Positions 1 to 13,000 of a stretch of DNA of 64,000 nucleotides are shown piece by piece (the stretch's first letter is position 1; each line of letters begins with the position of its first letter). The position numbers were made by a program, and so were the translations under genes. This DNA comes from Monodelphis domestica (Eukaryota > Chordata > Mammalia > Didelphimorphia > Didelphidae). The notes beneath the pieces are model-generated. The model saw only the letters and a list, made by a program, of their open reading frames with translations. It did not search any database and had not been told where the DNA came from. Where the stretch lies: NCBI RefSeq assembly GCF_027887165.1, contig NC_077228.1:209653595-209717594 (forward strand), in the 5' to 3' direction.

Positions 1-520
1 AGTGGATAGAGTGCCCAGCCTAGAGTCAAGAAGACCCAAGTTCAAACCTGGCCTCAGACATTTATTAGCTGTGTGATCCTAGGCAAGTCATTTAGTCTCT
101 GCTTCAGTTCCTTCATCTGTAAAATGGACATAATTACAGCACCTACCTCCCAGGATTATTGTGAGGATCAAACGAGACAATAATCATAAACTGTGTCTGG
201 TACATAGTAAGTGCCATATTTTTCGTTGTTCAGTCGTTTCAGTTGTGTATGCCTCTTTGTGACCCTATTTGAGGTTTTCTTGGTAAAGATACTGGAATGG
301 TTTGCCATTTCCTTCTCCAGATGATTTTACAGATGAGGGAACTAAAACAAACACAAGGTTAATTCTGAGGCCAGAATTGAACTCAGGAGGATGAGTCTTT
401 CTGGCTCTAGTCTTGGCACTCTACCCACTATACCACCTAGCTGCCCCAAGTGCTATATAAATGGTAGCTATTGTTATTATTGTGATTAATTATAATGATC
501 ATTATTATTAATTATTTGGG
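1..520 (+). repeat. MIR/CORE-type SINE, split by a nested RTE-type SINE
   Basis: 1-221 runs from the tRNA-like head ('agtggatagagtgcc') through 'cctcagacatttattagctgtgtgatcc' pieces to the CORE region with 'catctgtaaaatgg'. The 3' part ('aagtgctatataaatg') resumes at 448 after the nested element at 222-447. The left end is cut by the window edge. Confidence 0.8.
222..447 (-). repeat. RTE/BovB-tailed SINE, reverse
   Basis: Begins with 'gttgttcagtcgtttcag', the complement of the 'gactgaacaac' 3' tail, and ends at the complement of the 'ggggcagctaggtgg' head. Inserted within the older SINE around it. Confidence 0.8.
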
Positions 521-859
521 AAGATTAGAATCTCAATGGGATGGGAGTTAACATGAGCCAAAATAAGTTATGAATTATTGTTAGTATCCATGCTCTTAAA
601 ACAGAACCAGAAGGACACAATGAGGAGTCAGTGCCCATCCAGCAGCCTAGAGGAAGGGAGCTGGAGCAATTTGAGCTCAGATCACCATCTAGTGCCTCCC
701 TCAGAGATTGCATGCTGAAGTGATCCAGTCTTCCCTCACTTTTGTGCCAATGTAAAAAGCCAATCCTATGAATGGATTGCCTTTTCCACTACCCTTATTT
801 CATGTGGATTTCCTCCCATGAATATGTCTTCTTAATATATATGATTCCACTCTTCCCCA

Positions 860-1100
860 GAGGCAGTGGTGTGGCACAATGGCTTGACTCAAGAGTCAGG
901 AAGACCTGAGTTCAAATCCTGCCTCAGATATTTACTAGCTGAGTGACTCTGGGCAAGTCACCTAAGGTCTGTCTGCCTCAGTTTCCTCAAATATAAAGTG
1001 GATATAACATTAATACCTACTTCCAACGATTGTTGTGAAGATATTTATAGCTCACTTAATAGGATGCCTGGCATATAGAAAGCAGTTTAAAAATGCTTCT
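860..1100 (+). repeat. MIR/CORE-type SINE
   Basis: tRNA-like head with 'gagttcaaatcctgcctcag', then 'gactctgggcaagtcacc', 'cctcagtttcctc' and the 'gcctggcatatag' 3' part. Confidence 0.75.
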
Positions 1101-1449
1101 TCCCTTCATTTATCTATTCCTTTTTCTTTCTTTTTAATGTATGGTTTTCTATAACTATATTCTAGGTATAGGTTTATCCAGCTACATTTAAGTCACCTCT
1201 ATGAGGCTAAATTTGTTTCACTGAATTAGGTTCTCCAGTTGACCTTACTTGGGTTTTGTTTTTTGTTGTTTTTATGTTTACTTTTTAAGAAGGTTTTAAT
1301 TAGTTGTTCTTAATTATGTGTAAAATCCATTTTAACATTCTTTTTTAGATAGTTTTTGAATTCCAGATTCCCTCCCTTCCTTACTCCCTTCTTCCCTATT
1401 TGAGAAGGCAAGCACTTTAATATAAATTATACATGTGCAGGAGGGTGTA

Positions 1450-1965
1450 GGGGTACTTAGGGAAGACTGGTACTTCTGGTGTGAAGGCTTATCAAGGCCA
1501 TTTTGAGGGGGGGGCTACTTTTCTCCTTTGGTGGTTATCTATCACCTATCTCTCATCTATGACTCCAGGAAGTTACAACTTCCAAACAACAATGCACAGT
1601 AGGCACATCCTGGCAAAACCATCTTGGTAGGCCAAACCAGGTGGAGAGTAACCAACAAGTCCCAAATCCTCAGTGAGTTAAGCTGTCGACTCCGACCATG
1701 TGAAGGCTTCAGAGAAATGAACACATAAGACCAGCTTGTTTAATGGTCATGAAGAAATTGAAGCAGGTGCTATGGAGGACTTAGAATTTGCATCCTGAGC
1801 CATCACCAGTGGCCTTGACTTTAGTCTCACCACTGAACTTTGGTGAATTGGAAGAGAGAGTGAGACTGATGGCTATGTGTGACTGACTCACTTTAGTCCA
1901 ATTTGTGCTCAAGTCAAAATACATTACGAGTGATATCATTTTGGTCTTCTTCAAGGATGAAGGAT
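1450..1965 (+). repeat. Dispersed repeat, family not assigned
   Basis: A non-coding block that ends in 'caaggatgaaggatgacaacc', a terminus I associate with marsupial RTE-derived repeats. The rest is not recognised. Confidence 0.35.
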
Positions 1966-2029
1966 GACAACCATTCAAAGTATGCCATCTTGGAAAGCAT
2001 ATTTCTTTAAAAAAATTTTTTTTCATTTA

Positions 2030-2215
2030 CATGTTTAGACCATTTGTGACAATTATTTTCTGACATTTTAGGATTCAGTTTTTTCTCCCTCCTTCCCTTA
2101 CCCCTGGTGGTAAATAGTCTGCTATAGATAATAGTAGGGTTTTCATGCAATACATTTTTCCATATTGTTCATGTTGTAATAAAAGACATATCACACATAC
2201 AACAACAACAGAAAA
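2030..2215. repeat. T-rich then CCCTCC-rich dispersed repeat, unassigned
   Basis: The same layout (T-rich start, 'ctccctccttccctta', then 'catacaacaacaac') recurs at 1330-1440, 5110-5290 and 60015-60220. Family unknown to me. Confidence 0.35.
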
Positions 2216-2445
2216 CTCATGAAGGAAATACAGGGGAAGATGGCAAACTTTGATATGTACTCAGACTCCAACAATTCCTTCTTTGGCTGTGGAGAGCATT
2301 TTCATCATGAGGCCCTTGTGGTTATCTTGGAAACTAGCTTTGCTGATAATGGTTTAGGCTTTCACAATTAATCATCATATACTGTATATGTTGTTCTCAA
2401 AAACATATTTCAATATTAACCATATTGCAAAAGATAACACAGAAA

Positions 2446-2645
2446 GGGACAACTAGGTGGTGCAGTGGACAGAAAGCCAGGCCTTGGGATGGGAAGTCCT
2501 GGGTTCAAATGTGACCTCAGACATTACCTAGCTGTGTGATCCTGGACAAGTCATTTAACCCCAATTGGCTAGCCCTTACCATTTTTTCTTCCTTGGAACA
2601 TACTTAGTACTAATTCTAAGAGAGAAGGTAAGAGCTTAAAAAAAT
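2446..2645 (+). repeat. MAR1-type CORE-SINE
   Basis: Head 'ggtggtgcagtgg', box-B-like 'gggttcaaatg', 'ccctggacaagtcattta'-like core, tail 'aagagagaaggtaagagctt' plus A-run. Confidence 0.8.
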
Positions 2646-2694
2646 ATATAGGACAAAAAATAAAGAAGAAAAAGAAGTAATTCTAAAATCTGCA

Positions 2695-4078
2695 TTCAGA
2701 TCCCATTGCTGTAAAGGAAAACAATAAATGCTGGAGGGAATGTGGCAAACATTGGGACACTAATGCATCCCTAGTAGAATTGTGAATTGATCCAACCATT
2801 CTGGAGGGCAATTTGGAATTATGCCCAAAGGGCTTTAAAAGAATGCATATACCCTTTGATCCAGCAATACCACTACTAGGTCTGTATCCCAAAGAAATTT
2901 TTTTAAAATGGCAGTATACCTGTTTCTACAAAAATATTTATAGCTGCACTTTTTGTGGTGGCAAAGACTAGAAATTAATGGGATGTCCCTCAATTGGGGA
3001 ATGGCTGAACAAATTGTGGTATTGTGAATCTTAAAATTTCTCAGACTCCACCTTGGAACATTATCTTAAGGTTATGGTTAAGATTATTCCTTATTTTAAA
3101 CAATGGAGGTACTTGGTCAGGAATGTTTGTGTTATAAGGAATGATGAACAGGATGATTTCAGAAAGCGCTAGAAAGACTCACATGAACTGATGAAGTGAA
3201 ATAAACAGAACCAAGTGAAATAAACAGAACATAGTGACTGAAATATTATGGGATGATCAGATATGATAGACTTTGCTACTAATAGCAATACAATAATCCA
3301 GAACAGCGATGGTGAATCTATGGCATGGGTGCCAAAGATGACACAAAGAATGCTCTCTGTGGGCAGGAAGCTACCCCACTCCCATCCCCAGCCAGAATTC
3401 ATTTCTACAAAGGGAGAGCTGCTCCCCTCCCCTTCTCTACCTCCCCTGAGGACATTTTCCCATCCCCCATCCTTCTGCCCAGTAGCCAATGGGAGCACAC
3501 ATGGGGTAAGGTAGGTGGCTCAGAGGCAGCAGAGCTGGAGGGGAGGGGAGTGCTTGGGTCATTCCCCTCCCCCTCTCTACACTTTCTGAGGACATTCCTC
3601 ACTTCACCTTCCCCTCTGCCCAGCAACCCAGTGGGAGCACTTCATCCCTCCTCTGTGTGTGGTAAGGGTGTGTGTGGGGTGCCCAGCACTCAATGGGTGG
3701 AGGGGGGGACAGGGCACAGCACACAGAGCACAGAACTCTAAAAAGTTCACCATCATTCATCCAGAAAAATTCTCAGGGGCTTAGGAAAAAAATGCTCTCC
3801 ACCTCAAGAGGAAGAAGTGTGGGAGTAGAAACGCAGATAAAAAATATGATTTATTTATTTGGTATATGATTTGGGGTTTTGGTTTTATATAATTATCCTC
3901 TCACAAAAATGAATGATATGAAAATAGATTTTGAGTGATAATACATATATAACCCAGGGGAATTGCTTGTCAACTCTGGGAGGCGGGGAGGGAAGAGCAG
4001 AGGGAGACAACATGAGTCATGTAACTTTGGAAAATTTATGTGTAAATTTGTTACTGGAATAAAATAAAGATAATTTTT
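2695..4078 (+). mobile_element. L1 3' end, interrupted by a hAT MITE
   Basis: Carries the marsupial L1 signature 'accattctggagggcaatttgg', 'ccactactaggtctgtatccc', 'caattggggaatggctgaac' and the terminal 'ggaataaaataaag'. The MITE at 3304-3758 splits it. A ~105-bp stretch at 3028-3135 departs from other copies and may be another insertion. Confidence 0.75.
3304..3758. mobile_element. hAT-type MITE with perfect 8-bp target duplication
   Basis: Terminal inverted repeats cagcgatggtgaat / ttcaccatcattc. The flanking octamer atccagaa occurs at 3296-3303 and 3759-3766. The interior is GC- and pyrimidine-rich with two similar ~150-bp units, each holding a gccaatgggagc-like box (second copy degraded to acccagtgggagc). 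Non-coding; open frames are incidental. Confidence 0.85.
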
Positions 4079-4085
4079 TTTTAAT

Positions 4086-5109
4086 TCTTGTCCAAAGGTA
4101 TGGAAGTCTTTAACTGAAGAAGAAGAGATTTAGGTCAATGAAATAAGCCCAGGGCTCATGAAGTAGCTCAAGGGGTGGATCAGGGTTTGCATATTTATTG
4201 AATAGTCCACCCCTGAAGTTTTTGGGGCTTCCAGGCAGAAAATACCAGTGGAAGAGAAAGAAGCCTCACTATCTCCCTGAAATGTCAGTATGAAATGTAG
4301 AGAGTGTGCAGTATAGTAAAATCAGTGTAAGAACTGATATAAATATAGAACAGAACAGTGCAAGTGATTAATAATATGCAACAGCACAAGACTGATGAAT
4401 ACAGAACAGAAAAGTTTAAGACTATTATAACTGATTAATAATATACAACAGTTAAATGCTTAGTGATAACAGATTTCGCAATTTATGCCTAGCTAGTGTT
4501 AATGATACAGGTTTTACAATCTATGTTTAACTAGTGTTAACTGGTAAAAAAAAAATACAAGATTTCAGAGCATGGGGGTCCTGCTTCTATCACTCCCCCC
4601 TCCCCCATCACCATCAGTGCTTTCTCTGGAGGTAGACATTTTTCAGCCTAAGTCCTTGGGAATCACCTTGGATCATTGCATTTTTGAGAAAAGTTAACTC
4701 CTTCATAGTTAATTATCAAACAATAAGTTCCCTTTACTCATACCCCATATTTCATACCTTTACATATAGGTATTCAAGATGAGAGATTTTCTTGCTGGCT
4801 ACTTCCTTTAATTTGGTCAGCTATGAATTTCTAGACATTTCCATTGCTCTTCTTCCCATATTGCAGCTGTCATTCCACATGATAGAGAGACAGTATGATC
4901 AGTAGGTTTATAGAAGTGGAATTTTCCTTCTACTCCCTTTTTCTGTTTAAATCTATCTAGATTAGATTTGTGAAACTCCTGGCAATTATTTATTTATTTA
5001 CTGCCAACCTTCATTCAGGCACTACATCCCTGACCACCACTCTCATAAGTTAAGTCATGGTTCAGAAATCCAAATTCTCTTCTCGGATACCTTCTCCTTT
5101 TTTAATTTC
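4086..5109. other. Non-coding stretch, nothing recognised
   Basis: AT-rich intergenic sequence without a convincing coding frame or a repeat I can name. Tandem-like 'acagaacag...gattaataatatgcaacag' phrases at 4345-4455 suggest a short old duplication. Confidence 0.5.
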
Positions 5110-5290
5110 AATTTTTAATTTTAATATCATTTCCACATAATGGTCTATATTGTCTCCCTCCCTTCTTTCCTCCCCCATCCTGGAACTGACAATCAATTCG
5201 CTCTAGGTTATACATGTATTATTAGATGCCATCTTCTTAACCCTCTTTTCATGTTACAGATCTTGTCTTCTCTCTCAAAGCTCCTATTTT
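5110..5290. repeat. T-rich/CCCTCC dispersed repeat, unassigned
   Basis: Second copy of the family at 2030-2215, with 'cctggaactgacaatcaatt' and 'ggttatacatgtattat', shared with 60015-60220. Confidence 0.35.
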
Positions 5291-5751
5291 CAATGAGTAG
5301 TAGTAAAAAAAAAAAACACTTTCCCATTAAGGATATTGATTCATCCTCATAAACAACAACTAAATGCAGGCTGTAGAGACACAAGCAGGTGACCTTCCTG
5401 ATCGTGCCACTCAATAAGGAGTTTCTCATTATACCTTCCTACATGTACCAGTTGAAGATACATTCAAAGAGTGGGATGGCCACAACATATCCCATTTCAT
5501 CACACAGGGTTACAAAGACAACAATACTCTTTTAATCATCAATTAATCCAAGGACACATCTGATAACAGAGCATGGGAACTGTTCTGTTGAATCCTGTGG
5601 TATGTTGGCCTCTCTTACATGAGGTCAGTGCCAATTCCATTCCTCTTCTTCCCCCCATGTCTGTATTTCCTCTACTTCACATGGGGCACAATATCTACTA
5701 GGTGCTTAATAAATGTTGGCTGAGTTGAATTATTATAATGATTATTATTAT

Positions 5752-6004
5752 TAGTTGTTGTTGTTGTACAGTCATTTCAGTCTTGTCCTATCCTTTATGA
5801 CCCCATTGGGGTTTTCTTTGTAAAGATACTGGACTGATTTCCTTCTCCAACTCATTTAATAGATGAGAAAACGAAGACAAATAGAGTTAAGTGACTTTCC
5901 CAGGGTCACGCAGCTAGGAAGTATCTGAGACCAGATTTAAACTCAGGAAGAAGAGTCTCCCTGACTCCAGATCTGGCACTAATCACTGTGCCACCTGGCT
6001 GCCT
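5752..6004 (-). repeat. RTE/BovB-tailed SINE, reverse
   Basis: Starts 'gttgttgttgtacagtcatttcag', contains 'gggttttctttgtaaagatactgg', ends 'gccacctggctgcc'. Confidence 0.85.
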
Positions 6005-6599
6005 ACATTAGAGTTCTTTAGTATTTCAGAAGGGACTTCTGAGGTCAATAAATCCAATCTGTAACGGAGCAAAAATCCCCTCCCATTCTCCCTGCCAATT
6101 GGTTGTCTAGCTTTTATTTAAGACCTCAAAAGATAGAACACTGCTGAGGCAATTCATTTCACTTTTGGTAGCACTGATTATCTGAAAGTTTTTCCTTATG
6201 TTAAAGCCACATCTACCTTTCTGCAGCATCTATTCATTTTCTCTGAGGCCAAATAGATTAAGTTCAATTTCTCTTACAAAAGGACAATTCAAATACTTAG
6301 GGGGAAGAAAGAACACAACAGTTGTCTTCAGAGAGAGGAAATTGGAGTCAAGAAGACTCTTCCTCCTCCTAAGTTTTCTTTTGTTCAGGTTAAACACTTC
6401 CAGTTCTTTGGGGCTGGTATAGATGAAGAGAAGACTACAAGAACAATAGATCACAGAAGCTCTCTACTTCCCAAGCTCCTGACCCATTCCTGACTCCAGG
6501 TCCTCTCTTATCCCCTGATAATCTGAACAGGGATCAGACATATAACCTACTCTGTCCCTCTCGTGTCAGTCCCTAAATGAAATCCTTCTCTCTCTCTCT

Positions 6600-6799
6600 T
6601 TTAAAAAAACCCAAACAACTCTTACCTTCCATCTTAGAAGCAATATTAAGTATCATTTCTAAGGCAGAAGAGCTAAGGCATTTGGGGTTAAGTGATTTGC
6701 CTAGGGTTATACAGCTAAGAGTGTCTGAGATCATATTTGAACCCAGGACTTCTTGTCTCCAGGCCTGGCTCTCAATTCACCAAACCACTTAGCTGCCCT
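6600..6799 (-). repeat. MAR1-type SINE, reverse
   Basis: T-rich start, 'cttaccttccatcttag', 'tgcctagggttatacagcta', ends 'ccacttagctgccc'. Lies ~170 bp 5' of the ACE3 start codon. Confidence 0.85.
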
Positions 6800-6899
6800 G
6801 TTCCTTTCCTTTTCGGTGCTGACCCTAACATGGCTAAGGAATCTTATATCTCAGAAATTCCTTCCCTGTGAATTCCAGGTTCTTATCTGATTATGCCCA

Positions 6900-6907
6900 C
6901 GAGGTCA
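6900..6907 (+). promoter_or_regulatory. CRE-like octamer CGAGGTCA upstream of ACE3
   Basis: One base from TGAGGTCA, the CRE-tau site that I recall as essential in the testis ACE promoter. It lies 69 bp before the ATG, which would fit a short 5' leader as in testis ACE. This is inference from a short motif. Confidence 0.35.
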
Positions 6908-6968
6908 CATTGTTGGGTTCTGGTTGGTTGGGAGATACACAGTCTCCCAGTTTGTATGTCCTTTAGCT

Positions 6969-7071
6969 ATGGACAGATATTGGATTTTTTCCCTTGGGTC
7001 TTCCATATTTCTACTTTGCTCTTGTGGGCAGTTCCTCTCACTGCTCAGAGTGGGGAAAGCTGAGACTTCAG
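6969..7071 (+). CDS. ACE3: ACE3 exon 1: start codon and signal peptide
   Basis: The ATG has a strong context (G at -3 and G at +4). Thirty-four codons encode a polar start, a hydrophobic core (about residues 6-26, rich in L, F, S and C) and RVGKA, a plausible signal peptidase site before residue 32. The exon leaves one base (G) before a GT donor, which exactly completes the first codon of exon 2. The frame is also open upstream but contains no other ATG. Confidence 0.85.
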
Positions 7072-10000
7072 GTAGGGCTAAGGACCAGGAGGGCTTGGTT
7101 ATGAGTGAATTGAACATTTGGGGGGATCCTAGAAGTCTCATGGAATAAGGGTCACAAAGTCATGTATTTTAATTTGCCATCATGGCAAGAGAGATTCCTG
7201 ATCCGGAGTAGTCAAGAGATGTGACATGTTGGGACTGAAGTAAAACCCCGACTAATTAGAAAGTCTTAGGGGAAGGGTTTAGACTGAACTTTAAAAGCCC
7301 ACATGTGATTTAAGGACCATATTGGGTTGGGAATTCAGGAACTCAGTCTCTTGGGCTCCAGTCCCTTTCTGAACTCAAGCCTGCTCCTTGACTGGCCTTA
7401 TTTTGTCTGGCCTGTCCACATGGTTAGCTGACCCATGGGGAATGTAAGACCCAATGTGACCAGGGACTTTGAATTAGTTAGGCTGGTAAAATTTTTTTCT
7501 TTCTCTATTTTTTTTCTCCTTACTAATAAGTACTTACAAATTTAGTATAAAATCTCTAAGATTAATTTTTATTCATAACAGTTGGGTGTAAAAAAGAATG
7601 TAGTATAATGGCAAGAGTATTGGTCAGAAGTTCTAGGTTCTCTTATCTATACCACTAATTTGAAGCAAGCCACATCCATTTCCTGGGTCTCCGTTTCTAC
7701 CTCTGTAAAATAGGAAATTGAACTAAATGATCTCAAAGGACCCCACTTTCTGACTTACGATGTTATCATTCTTCCCTAGAAGAGGATGACCATAGTCTCC
7801 CCAACTCTCCCAAAAGAACATCAGAAAGTGAGGAAGAGGCAAATACATTCCTGAAAGAGTATGAAAAGACAGCTCTAATTGTGTGGCATGATTATGTGGA
7901 AGCTGCCTGGAATTACAACACCAACATCACTCTGTATAATCGTCAGCAAATGGTGGGCCTCTTTAACCCTGCCTTCCCCAGACTCTTCTCTCCTCTTGGT
8001 TGCATCCACTCCCAGGTCTTTCCTCTATTTTTACCCTGAATACTAAAGCACCAGTAAGTCTTTGGGGCCCATACACCACTTGTCCCAGGGAATAAGGGAA
8101 AGGAAATATCTAGCCCCAAATCACCTACAATTGGTCCCCACTAAGTTTTTTTTCTTTTCCAGGCTTAAATGCCCCCAATTCTTTAAGTCCTCCCATAGGG
8201 CTGAGATAAATGAAAAGAGAACTCTAAAGTCAATGGCACACAGATGCAGGCTTCCCTATCTCCTAAGCTCCCAGATTTTTTGAGAGCCAATCTAATGAAG
8301 TAGACTGGACTTGGAATCAGGAAGATGTGTATTCAAATCCAATAATCATCAGATACTTAATGGCTGTGTGGCCCTAGTCACTGAAAAACCATGGGCTTCA
8401 AACAATTTCCTTATATATAAACAGAGAGATTAAGACTCATGGCCTCTATGGTCCCTTTCAACTCTAAATCTATGTTCTAAGTGCCCTTTTATTGTCTTCT
8501 TAGGCTTTCTAGGAGGGGACAGAGCATCCAGGGTGAGGTGGCCTCTTACATCAGGATTAAGTGCTCAAATGAAGGCAGAACTTAGGCTTCTTAGTGCCTT
8601 TCCAAACTCTCTGAGATAAGAACCTGTAACTTTTTTTTCCACCTTCCTGTGTTTAATGCATCTGAGATCCCAGGTCCCCTTTTTATCCATCCCATAATAT
8701 TTATAGACTTGCATCTTCCCAAAGCTGAGAGTCTTGGCACTGGAAGGGCAAGAATAGGGAGAGTTAGCAAAAGTAAAGTTGGGGCAGAAAGGAAGAGAGA
8801 GGGTAAAATGTCTCTAGAGCTAAATGTGGGTACTGTACTTTCTTGTTTGAGACCCTTTCCTCCCTACAAAGCCCCCAAGGAGTTCCCCTTTCTTCTCTCT
8901 CATGATACATTCTATGACTTCCTCCTTTCTGGACCCTTCCCAGCTGGAAAAGAACTTCCTGATGGCTCAGCATACATTATATTATGGCACAAAGGCTCTC
9001 CAATTTAATATCACCAACTTCACTGACCCACTACTGAAGCGCATCCTGTGGAAGCTGAGGGAAATGGAGAGGGCCATCCTTCCCCAGGATGACCTTATGG
9101 AGGTAATAGGCCCAAGACAAAAGCCATTGTTCCCAAATTCTTCCTGAGCCCATCCCCTAATTGCCAGGCTATTGTGTAAAGCACTCAGGGATTCAGGACT
9201 TACTGATGGCCCCTCCCTGCCCAATAAAAGAATAAATAGGGCTCAGGGATACATCTGTTAGTGACTGGCTCTTAGGAAATAGATGGGTTAAGGGAGCCAG
9301 AATGAGGGGGGTCTAGGAAAAGAACAGGGAATTGCAAACATATAAAGAGTGACTTCATTTCTGATATTACTCACACTGGTCCCCTGAATATGATATAAGG
9401 AAGAGAAATAGATGTGCAGTTAACATCTAGGTCTAGTACCCTCCCTCATTACCTTCAGTTGTCCTTGGGGGTAAAGGAAGCAAAAATTTGGCATTTGTAG
9501 GAAAACTGTACCCCTTTTCTGAACTTTTGGGACTTAGGTATGGGTCATAAAGAAGATAGCATGAAATTCAGGCAATCATGAATGCCTCCTCTTTAATGGG
9601 ATCGAGGGGAAGACTGGGAAGTCTGAGGAGATATATTTGAGTGTGGGGAATGTGAGATGAAGGTGAAGAACACAATCATGCTTGGGGATAACATCTATTC
9701 TTCCCACCTCCAGTACAATCAACTTCTAACAAATATGGAGACAATCTACAACATGGGTGATGTGTGCTCAGAAGAGGGACCTTGCATGTTCCTGGAGCCT
9801 GGTGAGCTTAGAGACAAGGGCAGAGAAAAGTGCAACCCTCTTGTTCTCCATTGGATCCCTATCCTACTCGTGCCCTCCATCAATACATACTCTACCACCT
9901 TCTTACTCTTCTGCTTCCTAATGGGGTGAATGGAGAAGGTATAGTCTAGATACCGCCTGAGAGGTATCACTGGTCCTACCTTCAACACTTAGGGTCTAAA

Positions 10001-13000
10001 TCAGGAAAGAAAGGAGTAGGAAAAGGGCATTATTGATAGAGAGTCAAAGTGTCCATGACATGATTGGGGTTAGAGAGGAAAAAAACTCTGGAGGCTCTCA
10101 TCCTTGCCCTCTAGTTCTTAACCTTTTCTATGCCATAGACCCTTTGGGTAGATGAGTGGAAGCATTTGGACTCCCTAGGATAATATTTTTAAAAGCATAA
10201 AACTCATAGGATTACCAAGGGTAGTAAAAATAATTTTTCCTGTCCAAGTTTATGGGCCCCCTAAAATCTATTGACAGATTTTGGGGTTTTCTGTGGACCC
10301 CAAGTTTAGATCCCTTGCTCCCAAGTGTGCTTTTGCTTGATGATACTCATATAGAGCTTCCAGTCTTGGCCCTCATCATATGTGAGTCTAGACAGAGACT
10401 GTAAGGAACTTTGGAAATTCTATGGAGACTAGAGGATAGAGTAGAAAGGCAAGAAATGAGGATGAGGGGAAGGAGTCTATTTCTTCCAAAAAGGCTTTGC
10501 CAGAAAAGGCTAATGGTATGGAGGAGGGGAGGAGTGGGAAAGGAGAAGAGCCTAGGAAATGGTGGGCAAGGGTCATAGGACTGCAGAACCTGAATATCTG
10601 TTACAAACTCTTCCTCCCTGGACTCAGACCTTCTAAAGGTGATGGCCTTCTCCAGGAACTATAATGAACTTCTCTGGGCATGGCAAGGTTGGAGGGACAC
10701 TATGGGCCAACAGCTGCGCCCCATCTACACTCGGTTTGTGGAGCTCAGCAACAAGGCTGCCAGGCTCAATGGTAAGGCAAATGAGACCCTCAATCTCCTA
10801 TTGTTCTCCATTGACCACTTGGATTCATGCCCCTAAGTCTCCTTAGAAATTCCCAACTCATTGAGGACACAGGTCCTCAGTGGCCCCCTACTCCCCAAAG
10901 ACATTAATCCTATAAAAAGGGGAAAAAAGAAAGGTTATAACTATATCATAAAAGGGAGTGGTCCTGATTTTAGTGGGAAGGAACCCTAGGGAGAAAATTC
11001 CAAGTTCTCTGATCTCTTTTCACCAGATCCTAGGGCCGTGATGGTGAACCTATGACGTATTTTTGATGACATGTGGCCGCATGTGGCCGCATACAGAGAA
11101 GTATGGGGCTGCCTGCCGAGAAGGACTTTTCATCCTTGGCTCCTGCATGGCCAGGCACAGTAGCCAAGGATAAAACATTTGCTGTAGTGTAGTGTAGACA
11201 CTCTGTGCCAGTGGTCTGAAGACCAAAACAACAGAACTCTGGCATAGAACATCTAATTCTGGAACTTCCGGTTAGGCCGTTAGGGGATCTTTGACCTCAT
11301 TTCCAGCAGTCAGAGCAGGGAGCAGTGGAATGCCTGGGGAGGGGGGGGTGGGGATATGCATCTCTGGGGGCCCTGTGATCACCATTATCAGCAATCACAT
11401 AACCACAGCAACCATCATCCAATCTACTGTTCTGGGGTGTAGTGGATTTCTAATTGACCATCATTTCTGAGATAAGTGAGGGGGAGGCTGGGAGAGGCGA
11501 GGGCCTGTGCTATGGGTGCCATTTCCTGCCATTAGAAATAGTGGCTGCCATCTTAATTTACATAAGGAACACCATATTGCAGCATAGTGCAGACTCCATT
11601 TCACTGCTATTACTGTTGTACATCCTTATTAACCCTATTTCTGTTTATTAACTCTGCCCTTTCCTAAAAGATAGTTACACAGGCCATCTTGTGGTCAGTT
11701 AGGCTAGTTAACTCCTAATTGCCTGCAAGGCTAACAGGCTATCTATAATTCTATCTTCTGTCATTGTCCCTTGATGGAGAACCCAAAAAATAAAAAAAAT
11801 AAAAAAACCAAGGTTCAGTAAAGGAAGTGGTAGTAGCAGTAGCCTACTCTTTCTTTCTTTTTTTTTTTTAACCCTTACCTTCCATCTTGGAGTCAATACT
11901 GTGTATTGGCTTCAAGGCAGAAGAGTGGTAAGGGCTAGGCAATGGTGGTCAAGTGACTTGCCCAGGGTCACACAGCTGGGAAGTGTCTGAGGCCACATTT
12001 GAATCCCAAAACCTCCTGTCTCTAGGCCTGGCTCTCAATCCACTGAGCTACCCAGCTGTCCTCAGTAACCAACCCTTTCAAGAGACATGGACTGAGATGT
12101 ATGGCATTATAGAAAAAAATGGCAGATCATTTTGTGTTCCATGTACTGAAATGGTAGTAAGCAGAATGTGGAATATAAATAGACATTTTGAAACTAATCA
12201 TTCTCAGCTCTTGAAAAAAAAAGTGAGGATGAAAGGAAGGAATACATTTCTAGGCAGCTACACCTTTATAAGAGCCAATCTAATTCCATCATTAAATTTG
12301 TAAAAGGCTCTACAAATTTAACATCTGCAAGTTTGAGCATTGCTTACTCCATAGCTCAGCATTAAAGAAACTCTCCTAAGATGTGCACCAGTTTTATTTC
12401 ACAATATGCAGAATAAAGATGCAATTATTAAGAGAATATCTGAGTTACCACTCGGTAAAAATATCACAAAAGACTGAATAATGAGACTGAACATAAGCAT
12501 ACAACATCAATTAAATAGAGACAAGTAATTTTAAATATTTTTTCATCTCTTTTGATGAAACTACTGATGTCACATCACATGCTCAGTTGGCCATTATTGG
12601 TTGATATTCTGATGGTCTCAGAATGAGAAAAGAGTTGATAAAATTAGTAAGGGTGCCAACAAGTATATCAGGAAGTGAAATATTTAAGGCTGTTATACAA
12701 GCATTCTGTGACCTAAGCATTGATATCTCTAAAGTTGCATCAGTGACAATAGATGGGGCACCAGACATGGTGGGGAAAAAAGTTGGATTTGTCAAATTGT
12801 TTACAGAAGCTATTGGACATCTGATTGTGCCTTTTCATTGTATTATCCATCAGGAGGTTTTATGTGCCAAGGCAGGATTCACCGACTTAAATGACTTAAT
12901 GTCAGTTGTTACAAAAATAGTTACTTTAATATCTGCTCTCCCCCTTCACAAGCAAGAATTTTCTGCCCTTTTACTGGAGGTTGATTCCACCTACAGTGGA

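Noticed and set aside
3325-3741. 138-codon open frame
   Set aside because: Entirely inside the hAT MITE and Pro/Ser-rich by composition.
1-6900. Upstream ACE N-domain exons, which would make 6969-34584 the C-domain of somatic ACE
   Set aside because: No ACE-like exon is present before 6969, and the first exon encodes a signal peptide in phase with exon 2.
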